43,593 nucleotides of DNA. Origin: Phycisphaerae bacterium. Lineage in GTDB: Bacteria; Planctomycetota; Phycisphaerae; UBA1845; PWPN01. The DNA lies in the NCBI GenBank assembly GCA_012719955.1, contig JAAXZI010000065.1:1-43593 (forward strand). The letters run 5' to 3'. The notes under the pieces were generated by a model that ran no database searches, was not told where the DNA came from, and saw nothing but the letters and a program-made list of their open reading frames with translations. Below, piece after piece: positions 26,206 through 32,495 of the stretch. Each line of letters opens with the position of its first letter. Position 1 is the first letter of the stretch. A program made the position numbers and the translations under genes.

Positions 26206-26943
26206 ATGGCTCTGAAGAAGAAAGAGGCTCCTGCGGGAGCTCCTGAATGGGTGCTTACCTACGGCGACATGATGTCGCTGCTGCTGTGCTTCTTCATTCT
26301 GCTGGCGGCGTTCGCGGACTATGAAGCGGGCGCATCCAGCGAGCAGGTGAAACTGGCCATCGCCTCCATCCAGGAGGCATTCGGGGTGAAGGTTCCGGGC
26401 AATGCCATGAAGACCGCCGTCGAGTTCAACTCGCTGGTGGAAGAGCTCAAGGCCGCGGTTCGCGAATTGCAGCACCGGGCCAAGGGCGACAGCCACGAGG
26501 AAGGTCTTCGCGGCAAGCATTTCCGGCTGCGCAAGCTGCGCGACGGGATGGAGATCGTTGTCGGAGGGCCCATCCTGTTCGAGCCCTTCGCCAGCGAGCT
26601 CACTGTGGAAGGACAGCAATCGCTGGCCCAGATTGCCGCCGTGCTCAAGGGGCATCGCAACATGATCGAAATCCGTGGCCATGCCGGAGAGGGCGCGGGG
26701 GCTGCCGACTGGACCTACAAGGACGCCATGCGCCTCTCGCACGCCCGCGCCGAGCGCGTCGCTCAAGAGCTGGTGACCGCCGGCCTGGATCCCCGGACGC
26801 TCCGCCTGGTCGCGGTCGGCGAAAACGAGCCCCTTTCCAAGGATGAATTCGGCCGGACGGTCCGGGGGGACAGCCGGCGGGTCGAAATCATCGTCCGAGA
26901 ATCACTGCTTGACGACTACCGCGAGACCCCCAGCGGCCTTTGA
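26206..26943 (+). CDS. motB: MotB-type stator subunit, pair 1
   Basis: 245 residues. The short cytoplasmic start leads into PEWVLTYGDMMSLLLCFFILL; the Asp in YGDMM is the ion-carrying residue of MotB. The OmpA-like peptidoglycan-binding domain covers about 115-240, with GHRNMIEIRGHAGEG, LSHARAERVAQELVTAGLD and GDSRRVEIIVRE. The usual GHTD motif reads GHAG here, but the arginine that contacts diaminopimelate (NxRR-like, DSRRVE) is kept. It anchors the stator to the cell wall. The ion, H+ or Na+, cannot be decided from sequence alone. Confidence 0.92.
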   Translation: MALKKKEAPAGAPEWVLTYGDMMSLLLCFFILLAAFADYEAGASSEQVKLAIASIQEAFGVKVPGNAMKTAVEFNSLVEELKAAVRELQHRAKGDSHEEGLRGKHFRLRKLRDGMEIVVGGPILFEPFASELTVEGQQSLAQIAAVLKGHRNMIEIRGHAGEGAGAADWTYKDAMRLSHARAERVAQELVTAGLDPRTLRLVAVGENEPLSKDEFGRTVRGDSRRVEIIVRESLLDDYRETPSGL

Positions 26944-27063
26944 ACTCCTGGCGGAATGTCTACACCAAAGGTCAATCGCCTTCCAGTCGATATCCCCTAA
27001 TGAGGTTTCACCTCCCGGCGACGCTCCAATCCGCCGGCACGGGCATGCCTCAGGGGTAAGCAC

Positions 27064-27849
27064 ATGGATTTTGCGACCATCATCGGCATTGCCTTTGCGG
27101 TGGGGGCCATTCTCTGGGCCATGTACGAGGGAACCCACGGCCACCTGGATGCTTTTTACTCCACCGAAGGGTTTGTGCTGGTGCTGGGCGGCTCAATCGC
27201 GGCCGTTTGCCTGTCCATGCCGCTGCGCTCGGTGCTCAACGTGTTCGGCTATCTCAAGAACTGGGTGCTGGCCAGGGAACTGCCGGTCCACGAGACGATC
27301 AAGAAGCTGGTTCAGTTCGCGGAAATAGCCCGCCGGGACGGCATGCTGTCGCTCGAGAAAGTCATCGCCGAGCAAACCGATCCCTTTCTCCGCAAAGGCC
27401 TCCAGTTGGCCGTGGATGGCTGCGATATCGACATGATCGAAGAGGCCCTGCAGATCGAGATCGAAGCGCTCGGCGAGCGCCACAAACAGGGCAAGAGGTT
27501 CTTCGAGCTGATGGGCAAGTACGGGCCGGGCTTCGGGCTCACCGCCACGCTGATCGGCCAGATCGCCATGTTCCGCAACCTGGGTGGCGACAGTGGCGCC
27601 ATCGGCAAGGCGCTGGCGATCGCTCTGATTGGAACCCTGTACGGCTGCCTGATTGCCAACGTGGTTTGCGGCCCCATCGCTGACAAGCTCGCGATCCGCT
27701 CCGCCGAGGAGAAGATGCTCCGGGAAATGATCCTGGTCGGGATCCGAAGCATTCAGGCGGGGGACAATCCGCGCATGGTCGAGCTGAAGCTGCAATCGTT
27801 CCTGTCGGCCCGCGAGCGGCGGGCTCTGCGGAGCAATACAAAGGCGTAA
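27064..27849 (+). CDS. MotA-type stator subunit, pair 2 (divergent)
   Basis: 261 residues with the same four-helix plan as the product of 25313. The loop motif FAEIARRDGMLSLE and both functional prolines (KYGPGFGLTATL and CGPIADKL) are retained. It differs in helix 3 to 4: GMIGTLMGL becomes GLTATLIGQ, and the near-invariant GPGMAVALLTTFYG becomes GKALAIALIGTLYG, with the GPG turn lost. This suggests a different ion path or a specialised stator. Preceded by 120 noncoding bases and followed 86 bases later by its own MotB. Confidence 0.9.
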   Translation: MDFATIIGIAFAVGAILWAMYEGTHGHLDAFYSTEGFVLVLGGSIAAVCLSMPLRSVLNVFGYLKNWVLARELPVHETIKKLVQFAEIARRDGMLSLEKVIAEQTDPFLRKGLQLAVDGCDIDMIEEALQIEIEALGERHKQGKRFFELMGKYGPGFGLTATLIGQIAMFRNLGGDSGAIGKALAIALIGTLYGCLIANVVCGPIADKLAIRSAEEKMLREMILVGIRSIQAGDNPRMVELKLQSFLSARERRALRSNTKA

Positions 27850-27935
27850 GGGGAGAGAAATCACGCGGTGGTATTCGCGGCCGACGACGACCCGCGGCCC
27901 CCGGCCGCTGCTGTCCGGCTTTTCGTGGGTGAGCC

Positions 27936-28715
27936 ATGGCGAGGAAACAAAAACCACCCGAGCAGGAAGAGCACGGCGAAAGCGCGCCCATGTGGATCGT
28001 CAGCTTCGCGGATCTGGTCACGTTGCTCATGAGTTTCTTCGTTATTCTGGCGGCGGGCAGGCCCCAGGATACGGCCACCGATCCGGAGTTCGCCAGGGTG
28101 GTGGCTTCCATCAAGGCGGCATTCAACAATCTGCCGGAAGCCTCGACGTCGTTGGATCCTCGCAAGGACCTTGACGAAATCCTTCGCAAGATCCAGGCCT
28201 TGATAGAAAAGAAAGACCCACCACGCAAGCCCGGCAAGCCTGCACGGGGCGATACCCGGGAGGAGGGCATCCCCGGCCGGAGCTTCCGCGTGCGGCGTCT
28301 GCGCGATGGGATGGAGATTACCGCCGGCGGGCCGGTCTTTTTTGAACCGCTGTCAGCGGCCCTGACTCCCCAGGGACGCCGGGAAATCGCCGCCCTGGGC
28401 GAGATTCTCAAGGGCCATCGCAACATGATCGAGGTCCGCGGCCACGCCATCGAGGAGCCGCGCCCGGAGAATTGGACCTATCAGGATGCGATGAAGCTTT
28501 CCTACGACCGGGCCTCCAACGTGACCAACGAACTGATCAAAGCCGGTATCGACCCGCGCGCGATCCGCATCGTGGCCGCCGGGCCCAATGAGCCGCTGGT
28601 ACGAGGCGTCTACGATCCGGCCAGGACGGGCGAGAACCGAAGAGTCGAAATCCTGCTGCGGGAGACGCTGCTGGATGACTATTCCGGCGCTGCGCTTCCA
28701 GTCAGACGACGTTGA
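27936..28715 (+). CDS. MotB-type stator subunit, pair 2
   Basis: 259 residues. MWIVSFADLVTLLMSFFVILAA carries the ion-carrying Asp (FADLVTLL). The OmpA-like domain (about 125-255) includes FFEPLSAALTPQGRREIAAL, GHRNMIEVRGHAIEE, LSYDRASNVTNELIKAGIDPR and GENRRVEILLRE. The linker after the membrane helix is longer and more charged than in pair 1 (about 60-120, with a KKDPPRKPGKP run), so the plug region differs. It should pair with the MotA just upstream. The last 14 bases overlap the leftward lipoprotein gene. Confidence 0.9.
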   Translation: MARKQKPPEQEEHGESAPMWIVSFADLVTLLMSFFVILAAGRPQDTATDPEFARVVASIKAAFNNLPEASTSLDPRKDLDEILRKIQALIEKKDPPRKPGKPARGDTREEGIPGRSFRVRRLRDGMEITAGGPVFFEPLSAALTPQGRREIAALGEILKGHRNMIEVRGHAIEEPRPENWTYQDAMKLSYDRASNVTNELIKAGIDPRAIRIVAAGPNEPLVRGVYDPARTGENRRVEILLRETLLDDYSGAALPVRRR

Positions 28716-28905
28716 GCAGCCGGAGAAGGCCTGCCCCGAACACGTCCACCAGGATACTCTGCCCGATCAGCGCGGGGTTGGCCGCCGTCGCGAAGACTAC
28801 CTCAATCTCTCTAGTGAAGATCCGCGCGCAGCCGGCCTGGAATAACCAGCCCGTCGAGCCCAGCAGGATCAACCACCGCGCTGCCATCGAAAGCCGTCGT
28901 GTCAT
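28702..28905 (-). CDS. Small predicted lipoprotein
   Basis: 67 residues. A basic start (MTRRLSMAARW) and hydrophobic stretch lead to LFQAGCARIF; the Cys is a plausible lipidation site although Gln at -3 is not ideal. The rest, VVFATAANPALIGQSILVDVFG, is a hydrophobic helix-like tail. I recall similar small proteins with short tails scattered through planctomycetal genomes, with no known function. It overlaps the 3' end of the second MotB gene on the other strand by 14 bases. Confidence 0.55.
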   Translation of the reverse strand: MTRRLSMAARWLILLGSTGWLFQAGCARIFTREIEVVFATAANPALIGQSILVDVFGAGLLRLLNVV

Positions 28906-28944
28906 TCCTTTACCTCTTCCTTTGAATCACGGGCGCCGCGGGAA

Positions 28945-29241
28945 TCAGGGTTTCTCCGTGCAGGTGCAGACCATCAATCCGCAACCCGGGCAACCTTGTC
29001 CGTACTTGGCGTGCAGGGCGTCGCTTAAGTCCACGCCTTCCACGTTGGCCAACGTCACCAGCCAGGCCAGCACGTCCGCGAACTCCTCGCGCTTGTTGGC
29101 CTCGTCGTTGTTGTGGGCAATGGCGGCGGCCAGCTCGCCAAGCTCTTCCATCAGCCACAGGAAGGTGCCGGCCGAGCCGCGCTCCCGATCCTTGTGCGAA
29201 TACATTTTCTCGATCAGACGTTGAAAGTCTCGCAGGTCCAT
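28945..29241 (-). CDS. MazG-like nucleotide pyrophosphohydrolase
   Basis: 98 residues from the ATG at 29241; a TTG at 29277 in frame is a less likely start. The all-alpha MazG fold is shown by metal-binding motifs EELGE (32-36) and EEFAD (52-56) with the ADVLAWLVTLAN helix. Members hydrolyse (d)NTPs to monophosphates and clean up abnormal nucleotides. Residues 84-95 have CPGCGLMVCTC, a Cys-rich tail that could bind zinc and is not general in the family. It is divergent from rnpA with 57 bases between start codons. No ribosome binding site is visible. Confidence 0.82.
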   Translation of the reverse strand: MDLRDFQRLIEKMYSHKDRERGSAGTFLWLMEELGELAAAIAHNNDEANKREEFADVLAWLVTLANVEGVDLSDALHAKYGQGCPGCGLMVCTCTEKP

Positions 29242-29248
29242 AATGGAC

Positions 29249-29254
29249 GTTATA
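29249..29254 (-). promoter_or_regulatory. TATA-like -10 box seven bases before the MazG-like ATG
   Basis: On the minus strand TATAAC is followed by seven bases and then the ATG at 29241. Initiation at the usual distance would fall on the start codon, suggesting a leaderless mRNA. The overlapping plus-strand TATAAT (29251-29256) could serve rnpA. Confidence 0.4.
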
Positions 29255-29298
29255 ATTGGCTCGTGCGTACCCAGCAACTATCGCCCGGTGAATAACCA

Positions 29299-29688
29299 AT
29301 GATTGCTGACGAAACCCCGCCCGTAAGTCCCCGGCCATCGCCCAGGCAGACCCTGCCCAAGCGTGCCCGCATCTGTACCCGCAGGGACTTCGATCGGGTG
29401 TTTCGCGAGAAAAACCGGGCTTCTGACGGTCTCCTGACGGTCTATCTGGGCCGCAATGAGGTGGGCATGGCTCGTCTTGGGATTGCGGCCGGACGGGCGC
29501 TGGGCAAGGCCGTAACGCGAAACCGCATCAAAAGGCTGGTCCGGGAGGCATTTCGCCGCTACCGCACCGACCTGCCGCCGGGAACTGATTGGATCGTTGT
29601 GCCCCGACAGGCCGGGGCCTCCCTGCGAGAAATCGATGCCTCATTGCGACGCCTGACCGAACGACTGTTGCGGCGAACGGAGGGATAA
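29299..29688 (+). CDS. rnpA: Ribonuclease P protein component
   Basis: 129 residues. After a proline-rich leader, LPKRARICTRRDFDRVFREK aligns with the family start, RLGIAAGRALGKAVTRNRIK with its core, and the RNR signature is NRIKRLVREAFRRYR. WIVVPRQAGA corresponds to the usual IVxRP segment. It binds the RNase P RNA and helps mature tRNA 5' ends. The usual neighbour rpmH upstream and yidC downstream are both absent: upstream is the MazG-like gene, downstream a noncoding region. No good ribosome binding site precedes the ATG. Confidence 0.93.
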   Translation: MIADETPPVSPRPSPRQTLPKRARICTRRDFDRVFREKNRASDGLLTVYLGRNEVGMARLGIAAGRALGKAVTRNRIKRLVREAFRRYRTDLPPGTDWIVVPRQAGASLREIDASLRRLTERLLRRTEG

Positions 29689-29765
29689 GCAGGCATTCTG
29701 GGGATTCAGGCGAGGCGGCCTGTCACCTGCCCGCCGAGCAGTGGGTTTCTGGCCGCGATGCGCGC

Positions 29766-29809
29766 AAAAAGAAAGCACCGAGTGCCTTGGGGGCGAGCCC
29801 GGTGCTTTC
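29766..29809 (-). terminator. Intrinsic terminator on the minus strand
   Basis: GAAAGCACCG (29771-29780) and CGGTGCTTTC (29800-29809) form a perfect 10-base stem around a 19-base loop. Read on the minus strand the stem is followed at once by TTTTT (29770-29766). The plus strand has no T run after it, so the direction is clear. Confidence 0.7.
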
Positions 29810-29881
29810 CGGAGGGGAAAGAAGCCAAATCTCAATGACCTGACGGTCGAATACCTCCGAATGAATCCGTTGTTTTGTGCC
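29766..29881 (-). ncRNA. Candidate small RNA ending at the intrinsic terminator
   Basis: A perfect TATAAT on the minus strand (29887-29892) lies just upstream and the terminator at 29766-29809 ends it, giving about 115 bases with no reading frame. Inside, CGGAGG near the 5' end can pair with CCTCCG just before the terminator, enclosing a small GACC-GTCA-GGTC hairpin and a pyrimidine-rich run CTTCTTTCCCCTCC. The -35 is poor. The alternative is that this is just the 3' untranslated region and terminator of the gene at 30094. The rest of 29689-30093 shows no gene. Confidence 0.4.
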
Positions 29882-29886
29882 CTGTT

Positions 29887-29892
29887 ATTATA
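29887..29892 (-). promoter_or_regulatory. -10 box for the candidate small RNA
   Basis: Perfect TATAAT on the minus strand, centred in a noncoding region. The sequence 17 bases upstream (ATAGTT) is a poor -35. Confidence 0.35.
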
Positions 29893-30093
29893 GGCACCCC
29901 TGATCCATCAACTATCGGCAAGAACGACCAATAAATTTAACTTCCGTACTATTCTATGCACAACCGGCCGGAATGGTTGCACATTTTACCTATTTTTACA
30001 CGAACTCTCGCCTGAGCGTCTCAGCAGGTAAAGCTGAAAAGCCTCCAAGGGCGAAAAACCGTCTGCAAGCTCTTCTGCATTTGTTGCAGTCTT

Positions 30094-32409
30094 TCAAGGC
30101 CTTGCAGCCATCGACGGCAGCCATTCGTCGAGGACGTACCTGCAGTTGATGAGCTTTTCCAGGAGATCAACCGGCAGGTAAAAGTAGTGATTGGAGGGCT
30201 CGAAGCCGATCCTGGGGTCCTGTTTGGTCAGCTTGTAGAGCTGTATGGCGATGGCCGCTTCCTCTGCAGCAAGCTGCTGCAAGCGTTTTTCCGCGTCAGC
30301 CGCCTTGGACTTATCCGCGAGCACAGCATTGCGGGCCAGCGTGAACCGGATCTGGTTGGCCGCGCTGCGGAAATGCAGCAGGGCGGCCTCAGCAACGATG
30401 AGGTCCTCTCGCGCATTCCGCTGCTGGTCAGCGCCTGAGGCGGCTTGGGCCGTGTCCTTGAGCGCGCTGATTCCTCCGGTCCAGCCATCAGCAATTTTGC
30501 TGAGCTGGTTGGCCATGACGTCTGCCGGGTAGATCGAGCGCCACCGGTCGATGTCGTCGTAGGGGAACCCGACCATGGTGGCGTTGTATTTCGTCGGTTG
30601 CGGGTACAGGGGATTGGCGGGCCCCATCTGCATCGGACCGTTGTACACAGTGTTGATGTCAAACGGAAATTCGGTGAAGGCTTTGCTGAACGCAGACCAC
30701 GCTTTCCGGCCGGCGGTGGCGCCTTCGTGGCCGTAGCGCTCGCTGGCCACGGTATTCAGGATCTCCTCCCGGCTGGCGTTGGGCCGTACCACAAATTCGC
30801 GGGCCACTTGCAGGTTCGGTGACGGGAAGCCGCCGAGGGTCCAACTGAACATGAAGTCTTTCACCCCCGCCGTGCGAAGGTTCTCGCAATGCTCGGCGAC
30901 CAGATCCAGCACGGGCAGGTAGGGCACGGCGGAGAGTTCCCACGTGCAATTCAACTGCATCTTGGCCATGGGAGCCAGGTCGCGCTCCTGGGCAAGCTTC
31001 CAGTGCTGCCTGGCCCGCGGGCCGGGGCCGACGGCCGAGATGCAGTATTCATTGACCTTGCTGGGCACGCCACGGTTGATAGGCACGCCCAGTTCGCTCA
31101 CGCTCATCACGCGAACGTTCTCGGGGAGGCGCTTGATGGCTTCTTCGGTATGCCGGTCAAGCCAGCCCCAGTCCCAGCAGATGATCTTCGCGTTGGGGTT
31201 GCCCTGGCGCACGCCCGCGGCGATGAGTTGATTGACCTCGGCGATGATCTCCCCGCCGCTGCGCTTGGCGCAGCGGGGACAACTGGCCTCGCGATAGTGG
31301 CTGGCGCAGTGGGTGAGGTTCTCGGAGGCGGTAATGGTGAACACACCGCCCAGATCGGGAACGTTCTTGAATACGTAAGCCAGCGACTCGGTGAGCCATT
31401 GGCGAACCTGCGGACTGCTCGTACACATGGCCACGCTTTCTGTTCCGCGCACGCCGGCAAAATCGGGGTATTTCTTGGCGAACGCCGGCGGCATGGAACG
31501 CGGCTCGTTCATGTAGAGGATCACGTCGATCCCGTACTTGCGGGCACGTTGGACGAGCCGGCGGAGAGTTTCCAGCCGTTTTTCGTGGCCGACGCCGAAC
31601 TCCGGGACCAAGCTGCTGGGAGCCAGGTCGCGCAGGACGGTGTGGATCCACACCGCGTTGACGCCCTTGGCGGCCAGACGTTGGAGCAGGCCGTCGGGGT
31701 AGGGATCGAGGCTCGGATCGCTCAGCGGGTCGCCGTAGATGGCGAAGTAGGAGTAAATCAGACGAATGGGCTCGTCGGCCGCACCGGCACTCCGCTCGAT
31801 CTGCCCGGCGTTGCCGATCGGTTGGGACAGCTCGTTGACGAACTCGAACCGGGGCCGGCCCGGCTTGTTCAGTTCCTCGCCGAGCTCGCGCTCGAGCAGG
31901 GCCTTGATCCGAGCGGCGTGTTGGCGAGCGGCTTCAGTGGGTTCGGTATAGCGCAGAGGTTCGCAGGCCGGCTTCAGCGCGCCCAGCTTGTGCCAGAGAA
32001 AATCGTCCTCCTTGAGCGTTTCGGCCAGACGGTGCGGCGTCCAGTCAAGCAGCTCGAGGATTTGCTCGAAGGGCAGCAGGTGCCAGTTCCGGCGAAGGAT
32101 GGTGATGTATCCGCGCCGCCACTGCTGGTCGGTAGGGGGCACATGGTCAGGCAGCCCCATCGACTTGCCAATGGCCCGGACGTTCTCCGGCGTCGTCTTC
32201 AGCACGGCCGCCATCCGGGGCAGGTCCACCAGTTCCCAGTTGCGCCACACGAAGGCGTGTACACGATCCGGGAACCAGGGGAAATCCAGCGCCTTGGGCG
32301 TCGGACCGACCGGCAGTACGTCTTCGGCTTGTACGGCCGTGGGAACCAGGGCCGACAAAGCCCAAACAAGAATACAACCGCTGATTCTATAAATCATGTT
32401 CGGGTTCAT
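30094..32409 (-). CDS. Secreted protein with TIM-barrel glycosidase-like domain
   Basis: 771 residues with a signal peptide (1-28, ending AVQAED). The next 120 residues contain two helical units that read like helix-turn-helix repeats: LPRMAAVLKTTPENVRAIGK and FEQILELLDWTPHRLAETLK. A barrel-like region follows (about 215-560): LIYSYFAIYGDP, GVNAVWIHTVLRDLAP, YGIDVILYMNEPRSMP, GGVFTITASENLTHC, AKIICWDWGW and FMFSWTLGGFPSPN. CASHYREASCPRCAK has several cysteines that may bind metal or form disulfides. The fold resembles GH20-like barrels, but I cannot name the family or catalytic acids. A helical tail ends the protein. Probably a polysaccharide-active enzyme outside the cytoplasm. Confidence 0.7.
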   Translation of the reverse strand: MNPNMIYRISGCILVWALSALVPTAVQAEDVLPVGPTPKALDFPWFPDRVHAFVWRNWELVDLPRMAAVLKTTPENVRAIGKSMGLPDHVPPTDQQWRRGYITILRRNWHLLPFEQILELLDWTPHRLAETLKEDDFLWHKLGALKPACEPLRYTEPTEAARQHAARIKALLERELGEELNKPGRPRFEFVNELSQPIGNAGQIERSAGAADEPIRLIYSYFAIYGDPLSDPSLDPYPDGLLQRLAAKGVNAVWIHTVLRDLAPSSLVPEFGVGHEKRLETLRRLVQRARKYGIDVILYMNEPRSMPPAFAKKYPDFAGVRGTESVAMCTSSPQVRQWLTESLAYVFKNVPDLGGVFTITASENLTHCASHYREASCPRCAKRSGGEIIAEVNQLIAAGVRQGNPNAKIICWDWGWLDRHTEEAIKRLPENVRVMSVSELGVPINRGVPSKVNEYCISAVGPGPRARQHWKLAQERDLAPMAKMQLNCTWELSAVPYLPVLDLVAEHCENLRTAGVKDFMFSWTLGGFPSPNLQVAREFVVRPNASREEILNTVASERYGHEGATAGRKAWSAFSKAFTEFPFDINTVYNGPMQMGPANPLYPQPTKYNATMVGFPYDDIDRWRSIYPADVMANQLSKIADGWTGGISALKDTAQAASGADQQRNAREDLIVAEAALLHFRSAANQIRFTLARNAVLADKSKAADAEKRLQQLAAEEAAIAIQLYKLTKQDPRIGFEPSNHYFYLPVDLLEKLINCRYVLDEWLPSMAARP

Positions 32410-32436
32410 GGCGGCTAGTATACCACCATGAACCCG
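32401..32436 (-). promoter_or_regulatory. Perfect hairpin burying the start codon, with a -10 box in its loop
   Basis: CGGGTTCATGG (32401-32411) and CCATGAACCCG (32426-32436) are perfect 11-base arms around 14 bases. On the minus strand the 3' arm contains the ATG (32409-32407) of the secreted barrel protein. The loop contains TATACT, seven bases before that ATG, so a transcript from it would start at the ATG and be leaderless. The repeat could be an operator overlapping the promoter. Confidence 0.55.
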
Positions 32437-32495
32437 AATAGCTAGAACGGTGTTACCCGTTGGTCAGGACCTCGCTGGCGAGGCCGATGGGTCGA

